Of a DNA stretch of 43,533 nt, positions 24,857-31,260 are shown piece by piece (position 1 is the stretch's first letter; every line of letters starts with the position of its first letter). This DNA comes from an uncultured Bacilli bacterium (GTDB lineage Bacteria; Bacillota_I; Bacilli_A; RF39; UBA660): assembly GCA_947625535.1 (NCBI GenBank), contig CANQOR010000012.1:1-43533 (forward strand), given 5' to 3'. The position numbers were made by a program, and so were the translations under genes. Under the pieces are notes generated by a model. It did no database searches. It was not told the origin of the DNA and worked only from the letters and a program-made list of their open reading frames with translations.

Positions 24857-24947
24857 AAACCCCTTAAATTTAAATAAATAACTAAAAACAACTAAATATT
24901 CATAAAATTAATAAACATCTCTAAATAAGCCTAAAAATAATAGAATT

Positions 24948-24992
24948 CAAGATGATAAGATGTTCATCTATTTAAAACTCGATTCCTAATAT
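24948..24992. repeat. Terminus repeat, copy 2
   Basis: It is near-identical to copy 1 over AGATGATAAGATG, CATCTA and ACTCGATTCCTA. The outer stem is rebuilt with different bases (GAATTCAAG against CTCGATTC, one bulge), and the inner AGAT/ATCT hairpin is kept. Confidence 0.75.
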
Positions 24993-25007
24993 AAAATAGT
25001 AATATTC

Positions 25008-25055
25008 CATAAGATGAAGAAGATATCACTTAATCAAAACTCAATTCCTAATATA
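25008..25055. repeat. Terminus repeat, copy 3 (diverged)
   Basis: AAGATGAAGAAGAT...CACTTAATCAAAACTCAATTCCTAATATA, split here, aligns with copies 1 and 2 but has several changes. The outer stem is weak. It lies 168 bp from dif. Confidence 0.65.
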
Positions 25056-25222
25056 GCTACAAACAAAAACGAACAAATGTATAAAATATAAAAATTCATA
25101 TAATAAAATTAAATTTATTAAATAACATAAATAAAGATAATAAATCCTAAATAATATAAAAATAACTATATATAATAACCATAATATAATATATAATATT
25201 AATATAAATATTAAAATAATTA

Positions 25223-25250
25223 ACTTCGTATAATATATATTATGTTAACC
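25223..25250 (+). other. dif: dif site (XerC/XerD recombination site, chromosome terminus)
   Basis: The 28-bp site has left arm ACTTCGTATAA, centre TATATA and right arm TTATGTTAACC. It matches 24 of 28 positions of the Bacillus subtilis dif as I know it (left arm ACTTCCTAGAA, same centre, right arm TTATGTAAACT). This is where Xer recombinases resolve chromosome dimers. The change of main coding strand at this point and the xer gene 1.7 kb away fit the role. Confidence 0.88.
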
Positions 25251-25300
25251 GATAATAATTTTCAATAATTAAGATATCCTTCTCTTTTAGTACTAATTAA

Positions 25301-26029
25301 TTATAAAGTAATAATAACTATTATAAATCCTAATAATAAACCTATATAAAAATATTTATTTTCTTTTAAACTAAAACCTTCTTTAAATATTTTACTAATA
25401 CTTAAAGTTATCATAATACCAGCAGTAACTAATAAAACAATAAATAACATCATACTATTTATATAGTTTTTTAAAAAGATCATCGTAAGTAGGGCTCCCC
25501 CTACTTCACCGAATGAACTAACAAACGTAAATAACATAGCTTTTACTTTACTATGTGAAGCATAATAAATGGGTAAACAAATAGCTATTCCTTCTGTTAT
25601 ATTATGAATCATTATAATAAAACTTAGTTTAATTCCTAAGGATAAATTACTATAAGAACTAATAGCACATAAAATCCCCTCTGGTATATTATGTAATAAC
25701 AAAGTAATAGCACTTAAAATACCTATTTTGTATATCTTATCTTCCCTATTTATCTTTTTATCAATTATATTAACTAATAAATAACCAATATATAATAAAA
25801 TAAAACTTAAAAATATTAAATTTAATATATTTATTTTTTTATATAATAATAAAATACTTTCAGGTATTAACTCTAAAATAGATATTAAAAACATCACAGA
25901 ACTAGATATTCCAAAAGAAAAAGCTAAAAGCTTTCTTTCATACCTTTTATTAATAAATAAAAATAAAGTCCCTAGCATTGCTGAAAACCCTGCTATACTA
26001 GATAATATTAATGGATAATAATTTCTCAT
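25301..26029 (-). CDS. ZIP family metal transporter
   Basis: The 242-aa protein has about eight membrane helices of the ZIP family, which brings Zn or other divalent metals into the cytoplasm. The family metal-site motifs are clear: HNIPEG (113-118) in helix IV and HNITEG (142-147) in helix V. It resembles the ZupT/GufA branch. There is no good ribosome site before the ATG. TATAAT ends only 5 bp before the start codon, so the mRNA may be leaderless. A short charged loop (about 90-100) carries no His-rich stretch. It is the first gene right of dif. Confidence 0.9.
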   Translation of the reverse strand: MRNYYPLILSSIAGFSAMLGTLFLFINKRYERKLLAFSFGISSSVMFLISILELIPESILLLYKKINILNLIFLSFILLYIGYLLVNIIDKKINREDKIYKIGILSAITLLLHNIPEGILCAISSYSNLSLGIKLSFIIMIHNITEGIAICLPIYYASHSKVKAMLFTFVSSFGEVGGALLTMIFLKNYINSMMLFIVLLVTAGIMITLSISKIFKEGFSLKENKYFYIGLLLGFIIVIITL

Positions 26030-26122
26030 ACTAAATTATATTTATTACATATCTAAAAATACCATCTATTTCCATAAATAGTTTTATTAAATAAGTTAAT
26101 AATACTATTAGGAGGTTAAAAT

Positions 26123-26263
26123 ATGAGCAAAAATAGTCAAAAAGCTTCTTGTCAAAATAATGCAAGAAGTAATCAAAAATGTAATAATAGCTCTAAGAGT
26201 AATGCTAGATCAAACGAAAGAACTAATAATAAAAGTAGCAACTCTAAAAGAGAAACAAATTAA
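26123..26263 (+). CDS. 46-aa Asn/Ser/Lys-rich small protein
   Basis: A small gene with a perfect AGGAGGT site lies 7 bp before ATG 26123. The product is almost wholly Asn, Ser, Lys, Arg, Gln with two Cys, and has no hydrophobic core. It is very basic and probably disordered. It recalls gamma-type SASP and other tiny hydrophilic Firmicutes proteins but has no family signature. A terminator follows at once. The consensus ribosome site and terminator argue for expression. Confidence 0.65.
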   Translation: MSKNSQKASCQNNARSNQKCNNSSKSNARSNERTNNKSSNSKRETN

Positions 26264-26292
26264 AAGATGGACCATTAAGGTCCATTTTTATT
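26263..26292. terminator. Bidirectional terminator
   Basis: ATGGACC (26267-26273) and GGTCCAT (26279-26285) with an ATTAA loop have A-rich 5' and T-rich 3' flanks. It serves the 46-aa gene and the convergent gene ending at 26288. Confidence 0.85.
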
Positions 26293-26914
26293 TGTCTTCT
26301 ATATCTTTATTACAAGTAAGTTCTTCTCTTACTCCTCCTGAAGTATAATAACATTTACAAATTCCATCTTTACAATTTTCACAATCAGTACTCTTATTAC
26401 ATTTATCTTCTCTAATTTCTTCAGAAGTTTTAGGATTAGAATAACTATTTGATTTAACTACAGCTTCTAAATCTTTAATTTTCTTATCAGCTTGATTCTT
26501 TAAACTAGTAAATGAACTACTAGTAATAACTGTATATCCTTTAGAAGATTTATAACTATAAAGTTTAACTAATTTAGCATTTAAATCTTGAAATTCAGCC
26601 AGCTGAGCTTTACAAGAATTTAAATTAGTTTTATTACATACATATTTTTCATCTAAATAAGTAAACCAGCTGCCTACTATAGAATAACAATAACTTTGAA
26701 TTTCTTTTCTCTTAGTATCATTATTATCATAAGTATCTAATAATTTATTAATATTAGTAACTCCCTTATAATCATTCTTAACATAAAAATTAGTTAAATT
26801 AACATTTACTTCATCTTTAAACTGATATGTTCTTTTATCAATATAATCTTTAACATAAAAGATAATTCCTACAAAGACAAGTATTAAAAATAACTTAGGT
26901 ATTAATTTCTTCAT
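26288..26914 (-). CDS. Membrane-anchored protein with Cys-rich tail
   Basis: This 208-aa protein starts with a signal-anchor helix (about 5-21) and should face outside. The middle (30-165) is helical. The C-terminal 40 residues contain seven Cys ('CNKSTDCENCKDGICKCYY') that may form disulfides or bind metal. There is no known family. Its start overlaps the end of xerD by 4 bp (ATGA-type), so the two are co-translated. Confidence 0.6.
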   Translation of the reverse strand: MKKLIPKLFLILVFVGIIFYVKDYIDKRTYQFKDEVNVNLTNFYVKNDYKGVTNINKLLDTYDNNDTKRKEIQSYCYSIVGSWFTYLDEKYVCNKTNLNSCKAQLAEFQDLNAKLVKLYSYKSSKGYTVITSSSFTSLKNQADKKIKDLEAVVKSNSYSNPKTSEEIREDKCNKSTDCENCKDGICKCYYTSGGVREELTCNKDIEDK

Positions 26915-27813
26915 AAATCCTCCTTATATATCTTATTTCTAGGATGATATTCATAATCTTCTTTTAATTTTTCATTTACTAAATGAGCATAAATCTGAGT
27001 AGTTGAAATATCTTCATGTCCCAATAATTCTTGAATTATTCTTAAATCAGCTCCATGTTTTAATAAATGAGTAGCAAATGAATGTCTAAGTACATGAGGA
27101 GATACATTTTTAGTAATCCCTACCCTTTTACATTCTTTTTTAAGTATTTTAAAAAAACCCTGACGACTTATATTAGTTAAACTATTAGAAATAAATAAAT
27201 AATCAGATACTTTATCTTTTAAAATAATATTACGATACTGAGTTACATATATTTTTAAATACTTTAAAGCAATATCTGATACTGGTACTATTCTTTCTTT
27301 CTTCCCTTTACCAAATACTCTTATTAAAGCATTATTAGCATCAATATCTGTTATTTTTAAATTAACTAATTCTGTAATACGTAACCCAGTAGCATAAAGT
27401 AATTCAAGCATAGCTTTATTACGATAATCATATGGTGTAATAAGATTAATATTAAGTAACTTATCTACTTCTTCTTCTGTTAAATAAGTCGGTAATTTTT
27501 TAGGTATTTTAGGACTTTTTATATTACTACAAGGATTATTAGTAATTATTCCTTCATTAATTAAAAACTGATAAAAAGAATTAATTACTGTAATATAATG
27601 TGAAACAGTCTTAGCTACCCTATTACTTAGAGTGGTTAAATATTTTTGAATATCTTCATATCTTAAATCTTTTAATTCACCATTAAAATAAAGATCAAAA
27701 TCTTTTAAATCATTACGATAACTAAGTAATGTATTCTTAGATAATTTTCTTTCAAATTCAAGATATTCCATATACTTTTCAATTAAAGTACTAGGAATAT
27801 ATTCCTCTTTCAT
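26911..27813 (-). CDS. xerD: Tyrosine recombinase XerD-type
   Basis: The 300-aa protein has an N-terminal SAM-like core-binding domain (5-90) and a C-terminal catalytic domain. Catalytic residues are visible: Arg145 in TGLRITEL, Lys171 in the beta-hairpin GKGKKERIVP, His240-x-x-Arg243 in HVLRHSFATHLL, His266 in LLGHEDISTTQIYAH and nucleophile Tyr275. Length and sequence fit XerD (or a lone XerC/D-type enzyme) rather than a phage integrase. It resolves chromosome dimers at dif, and the dif site is 1.7 kb away. ATG 27813 is chosen because GGGTGG precedes it. Confidence 0.9.
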   Translation of the reverse strand: MKEEYIPSTLIEKYMEYLEFERKLSKNTLLSYRNDLKDFDLYFNGELKDLRYEDIQKYLTTLSNRVAKTVSHYITVINSFYQFLINEGIITNNPCSNIKSPKIPKKLPTYLTEEEVDKLLNINLITPYDYRNKAMLELLYATGLRITELVNLKITDIDANNALIRVFGKGKKERIVPVSDIALKYLKIYVTQYRNIILKDKVSDYLFISNSLTNISRQGFFKILKKECKRVGITKNVSPHVLRHSFATHLLKHGADLRIIQELLGHEDISTTQIYAHLVNEKLKEDYEYHPRNKIYKEDL

Positions 27814-27848
27814 TATGACCACCCTACTATAAAATTATATAAAATTTC

Positions 27849-27878
27849 TTGTTAATTGTAAATCACTTTTGATATAAT
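27849..27878 (+). promoter_or_regulatory. Promoter of rarA-gpsA
   Basis: TTGTTA (27849-27854), an 18-bp spacer and TG-A-TATAAT (-10 at 27873-27878) lie 18 bp before the rarA start codon. Confidence 0.65.
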
Positions 27879-27895
27879 TAATAAGGTGATACCTT

Positions 27896-29098
27896 ATGGA
27901 AATACTTGCTGATAAATTAAGACCTAAAAAATTAGATGATATCATCGGCCAACAACATTTAGTTGGACCAAATAAAATAATTCGTAACTTAGTAAATAAT
28001 GATCACTTAGTTAGTATGATTCTATATGGTAAACCTGGTATCGGTAAAACATCTATAGCTTGTGCTATAGCTAGTGAAATAAATAAACCATTTCGTATGT
28101 TAAATGCTACTATCAATAATAAACAAGACTTTGATATAGTTATTGAAGAAGCTAAGATGAATGGCGAAATGATCATTATAATGGATGAAATCCATCGTTT
28201 AAATAAAGATAAACAAGATTTATTATTACCATATATTGAAAATGGTTTAATAATCCTTATTGGTATGACAACGTCTAATCCTTATCATAAAATAAATCCT
28301 GCTATTAGAAGTCGTTGTCAAATATTTGAATTAAAAGAATTAACTAATGAAGATATCAAAGAAGGCCTTATAAAAGCTTCTAAATATTTAAAAGATATTA
28401 TCATCGATGATGATGCTATAAATGCCATAATTAAATTATCTAGTGGTGATTTACGTAGTGCTATCAATTTACTTGAAGTATCTTATTATGGTACTAATGA
28501 TAAACATGTAACTTTAGAATCGGTTAAAAATGTAAATGCTAAAGCTATCTTCTTTTCTGATGCTAATGAAGATGGTCATTATGATGTTTTATCTGGTTTA
28601 CAAAAATCTATTCGAGGTTCAGATGTTGATGCTTCCCTTCACTATCTCGCCCGATTAATAACTGAAGGTGACTTAGATAGCATTTATAGAAGATTAAGTG
28701 TCATAGCATACGAAGACATTGGTTTAGCTAATCCTAGTATAGGTCCTAAACTAATGGCTGCTATTAATGCTTCTGAATTAGTTGGATTACCTGAAGCTAG
28801 AATCCCTCTAGCAGCTATTGTAACGGAAATGGCTTTAAGTCCTAAAAGCAATAGTGCTTGTATGGCTATTGAAGAAGCTCTTAAAGATATTGAAAATGGT
28901 TCAACAGGTAACTTACCTATTCATATTAAAACCAATAGCCCGCTTTATAAATACCCACATGATTATCCAAATTCATGGGTAAATCAACAATATCTACCAG
29001 ATAAAATTAAAAATAAAAAATATTATCATCCTAAAAATAATAAATACGAAGAAAACTTAAATAAATTACATCGTGAAATGAAAGGTGGAATCAAATGA
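27896..29098 (+). CDS. rarA: Replication-associated recombination protein RarA (MgsA)
   Basis: The 400-aa AAA ATPase is related to clamp loaders and acts at stalled replication forks. N-terminal 'ADKLRPKKLDDIIGQQHL' is typical; Walker A is GKPGIGKT (45-52), Walker B MDEIHR (96-101, DE at 97-98), with sensor 'GMTTSNPY' and 'RSRCQIFEL'. The C-terminal MgsA_C domain includes 'YEDIGLANP' and 'LPEARIPLAAIVTEMALSPKS', split from its neighbours. In many Firmicutes rarA is near tcdA and aspS/hisS, as here. It overlaps gpsA by 4 bp. Confidence 0.95.
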   Translation: MEILADKLRPKKLDDIIGQQHLVGPNKIIRNLVNNDHLVSMILYGKPGIGKTSIACAIASEINKPFRMLNATINNKQDFDIVIEEAKMNGEMIIIMDEIHRLNKDKQDLLLPYIENGLIILIGMTTSNPYHKINPAIRSRCQIFELKELTNEDIKEGLIKASKYLKDIIIDDDAINAIIKLSSGDLRSAINLLEVSYYGTNDKHVTLESVKNVNAKAIFFSDANEDGHYDVLSGLQKSIRGSDVDASLHYLARLITEGDLDSIYRRLSVIAYEDIGLANPSIGPKLMAAINASELVGLPEARIPLAAIVTEMALSPKSNSACMAIEEALKDIENGSTGNLPIHIKTNSPLYKYPHDYPNSWVNQQYLPDKIKNKKYYHPKNNKYEENLNKLHREMKGGIK

Positions 29099-30072
29099 AA
29101 ATTGCTTTAATTGGTACAGGTGTTTATGGTCTTGCCATAGCTAGTGCCTTAGCTAAAAAAAATAAAAATATTATAATGTGGACCGAATCCGAAGAAAGAT
29201 ATCGTAATTATCAAAAAAAAGGTTATATAAATAATGTTATTCCGAACTTCACTGCTCCTAAATATATTAAACTTACTATGTCTTATGAAGAAGCTGTAAC
29301 TAATGCTGATATCGTTTTTATAACATCTACAGCTGCTTATGTTGGTGCTATATGTGATTCAATTAATAAATATATAACAAGAAAAACAATTATCTGTATT
29401 GCTTCTAAAGGTATTGAAAATACATCATGTGAATTTTTAAGTGATATTGCTTTTGAAAAACTTAAAACTAAACATATTGCTATTATTTCAGGTCCTTCTT
29501 TTGCTATCGATATGGCTAATAATAATCCCATTGGTCTATCCTTAGCATCTCATAGTAAAAAAGCCATTCGTTTAGTTAAAGAAGTCTTAGAAAATGATAC
29601 TGTTAAATTAAGAGATACTAATGACTTAATTGGTGTTCAAATATGTGGTAGTGTTAAAAATATAATAGCAGTAGCTGCTGGTATGTTAGATGGTATGAAC
29701 TATCCTGAATCTACTCAAAGTTTTCTAATTACCGAAGCCCTAAATGATATTAAAAACTTAATCGCCGCCTTAGGAGGTAATCCAAAGACCATTACTTCAT
29801 TTGCAGGTGTTGGTGATTTACTTCTAACTTGTACATCTACTAAAAGTCGTAATTTTACCTTTGGTAAAGTAATCGGAGCTGGTGCTACAAAAGAAGAAAA
29901 AGAACAACACCTAAAAGAAAATACCGTTGAAGGTTACTATACTTTAAAAAGTATTTATAAATTAATTAAACATAAAAAAATAAAAATGCCTATTATCGAT
30001 TTAATCTATAAAATAGTAATGAATGATGAAGATCCTAAATTACTAGTATCATTCTTAGTAAATAAAAAATGA
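29095..30072 (+). CDS. gpsA: Glycerol-3-phosphate dehydrogenase [NAD(P)+]
   Basis: The 325-aa cytoplasmic enzyme reduces dihydroxyacetone phosphate to sn-glycerol-3-phosphate for phospholipid synthesis. The Rossmann NAD site is GTGVYG (7-12). The substrate/catalytic segment 'GSVKNIIAVAAGM' holds the active-site Lys, and 'TSTKSRNFTFG' is the typical C-terminal phosphate-binding region. The ATG overlaps the rarA stop (ATGA), so it is translationally coupled. A terminator follows. Confidence 0.95.
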   Translation: MKIALIGTGVYGLAIASALAKKNKNIIMWTESEERYRNYQKKGYINNVIPNFTAPKYIKLTMSYEEAVTNADIVFITSTAAYVGAICDSINKYITRKTIICIASKGIENTSCEFLSDIAFEKLKTKHIAIISGPSFAIDMANNNPIGLSLASHSKKAIRLVKEVLENDTVKLRDTNDLIGVQICGSVKNIIAVAAGMLDGMNYPESTQSFLITEALNDIKNLIAALGGNPKTITSFAGVGDLLLTCTSTKSRNFTFGKVIGAGATKEEKEQHLKENTVEGYYTLKSIYKLIKHKKIKMPIIDLIYKIVMNDEDPKLLVSFLVNKK

Positions 30073-30095
30073 AAACTTATTTGTTTTCATTTTTT
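30065..30095. terminator. Bidirectional terminator
   Basis: A 12-bp stem AAAAATGAAAAC/GTTTTCATTTTT (30065-30076 with 30083-30094) serves gpsA (+) and the 68-aa gene (-). Confidence 0.85.
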
Positions 30096-30283
30096 TCATC
30101 ATATATATCTAAATAATCATTAATTGTTTTCTTAATTTCTTCTTTTTCTTCATCAGTTTGCGCATTAGATAATAAAAAATCAAAATAGGTAGTTTTTTCA
30201 CAAAAAGTAATTTCTGGATTATTTAAAGCACTTTCTTTCATAACTTCAGAAACATTTTTTAGTTCTTCATTATTTTCATTCAT
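30077..30283 (-). CDS. Small acidic hypothetical protein
   Basis: The 68-aa acidic, helical protein has no known motif. ATG 30283 is chosen because GGAAGTGAT lies 6 bp before it, inside the end of tcdA; the two genes overlap by 8 bp and are probably coupled. It ends in the shared terminator. Confidence 0.55.
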   Translation of the reverse strand: MNENNEELKNVSEVMKESALNNPEITFCEKTTYFDFLLSNAQTDEEKEEIKKTINDYLDIYDEKNENK

Positions 30284-30971
30284 TATTATCACTTCCTTTA
30301 TGTATTATATCACTAAATACATAATTTGCTATCAAAAAACCAGCAACATTAGGAACTAAACTTATTGAACCAGGTGTTCTATTATGTATCTTAATTGGTA
30401 TTTCTTTAGAACATAATACAGGTATTTTCTTATTAATCTTATTATCTCTTAATAATTTACGTAATATTTTAGCTACTGGATCATAATTAGTCTTCCATAT
30501 ATTAGTTATTTCTAATTTACTAGCATCTAATCTATTACCAGTACCCATTGAACTAATAATATTAATATTATATTTTAAAGAATACTTAATTAATAATAAC
30601 TTAGTAGTTATGGTATCACAACAATCTATAATATAATCAAATGAAGATATAGGTATTTCCCCTATATTAGCTTCATTTAAGAACATTTCATAAGTTTTAA
30701 TAGAAATACTAGGATTTATACTTTCTCCTCTTAATTTAGCTTCTAATACCTTAGAATGACCTATATTATTTATATTAGATAATAACTGTCTATTTAAATT
30801 ACTAATATCAAAAACATCATTATCTATAATTGAAATATTTTGAATACCCAATCTAACTAAAGCTTCAAAACAAGCTCCACCTACTCCACCAATACCAACT
30901 ATTAAAATATTACTATTTTTAAGATTATTAATTTGCTCATTACTTAATATTAATTCCATTCTTTGAAACAA
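30276..30971 (-). CDS. tcdA: tRNA threonylcarbamoyladenosine dehydratase TcdA
   Basis: The 231-aa E1-like enzyme (ThiF/MoeB superfamily) makes cyclic t6A in tRNA with ATP. The ATP-binding GIGGVGG (about 26-32) sits in 'ILIVGIGGVGGACFEALVRLG', split by description; 'DNDVFDISNLNRQ' is the diagnostic next motif, and 'DCCDTITTK' and 'SSMGTGNRLD' follow. There are no paired CxxC zinc motifs, as usual for TcdA. The start is TTG 30971 with AGGTGA 5 bp upstream; a GTG at 30980 overlaps that site. It lies directly downstream of the 6S RNA gene. Confidence 0.9.
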   Translation of the reverse strand: MFQRMELILSNEQINNLKNSNILIVGIGGVGGACFEALVRLGIQNISIIDNDVFDISNLNRQLLSNINNIGHSKVLEAKLRGESINPSISIKTYEMFLNEANIGEIPISSFDYIIDCCDTITTKLLLIKYSLKYNINIISSMGTGNRLDASKLEITNIWKTNYDPVAKILRKLLRDNKINKKIPVLCSKEIPIKIHNRTPGSISLVPNVAGFLIANYVFSDIIHKGSDNNE

Positions 30972-30989
30972 TTTAATCACCTAACCACA

Positions 30990-31168
30990 TAAAAACTCAA
31001 GGGATACTTACCTGTGATAAAAAACCTGCACTACACAGGTGGGTGTCACATAGATGATTTTAGGATCCCTACACCTTAAAGGCAAGGTCTTCAACACCAC
31101 CACCTAATTAGACTCCCTTATAATCACTTACTCGGTTTTTATTAAAAAGTAAGTATTTATCCTTGAGT
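30990..31168 (-). ncRNA. ssrS: 6S RNA
   Basis: A 179-nt rod-like RNA. The ends form a long helix: ACTCAAGG (31168-31161) with CCTTGAGT (near 31002-30995), then ATACTTAC with GTAAGTAT. The inner part has a hairpin ACCTT-GCCTTT-AAGGT and a GGTGG/CCACC helix around a large open centre, as in 6S RNA, which mimics an open promoter and binds sigma-A RNA polymerase. The position between tcdA and the aspS/hisS region agrees with that of bsrA in Bacillus. I identified it by shape and context, not by alignment. Confidence 0.7.
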
Positions 31169-31174
31169 AATTAT

Positions 31175-31197
31175 ATTATACCATATAATAAATTAAA
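31175..31197 (-). promoter_or_regulatory. Promoter of the 6S RNA
   Basis: On the - strand, TG-G-TATAAT (-10 at 31180-31175) forms an extended -10, with transcription predicted to start near 31168, the first base of the terminal helix. TTGTTT about 15 bp upstream is a weak -35. Confidence 0.7.
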
Positions 31198-31230
31198 ACA
31201 ATATAGAATTACATTAAATTGACATATAAA

Positions 31231-31256
31231 ACAAAAAAAGCATCATTAAGATGCTT
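31231..31256 (-). terminator. Intrinsic terminator of the herA-like gene
   Basis: On the - strand AAGCATC (31256-31250) pairs with GATGCTT (31244-31238), followed by T7. Confidence 0.85.
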
Positions 31257-31260
31257 ATAT

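Larger units (their letters stand above)
24534..25300. other. Gene-free AT-rich terminus region
   Basis: No open frame with a ribosome site is found in these 767 bp. The stretch contains a nested inverted repeat (24551-24760), three copies of a 45-bp hairpin-forming repeat (24812-25055), an almost pure A/T segment (about 25060-25220), and the dif site (25223-25250). The motif AAATATTCAT recurs at 24704, 24776 and 24887. It separates the + strand arm from the - strand arm. Confidence 0.8.

Noticed and set aside
24812-25055. Possible small CRISPR array
   Set aside because: There are only three copies, they are diverged, spacing is unequal (136 and 60 bp) and no cas genes are nearby.
25222-25250. 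loxP-like site (AACTTCGTATAAT resembles the loxP arm)
   Set aside because: The right half does not mirror the loxP arm, while the whole 28 bp fits Firmicutes dif; Cre-like enzymes are absent.
26911-27813. Phage or transposon integrase
   Set aside because: Length, motifs and the nearby dif fit XerD; there is no attachment-site duplication, tRNA target or phage gene.
30990-31168. T-box or other riboswitch upstream of tcdA
   Set aside because: No T-box sequence or specifier loop is present, and the long end-to-end helix fits 6S RNA better.
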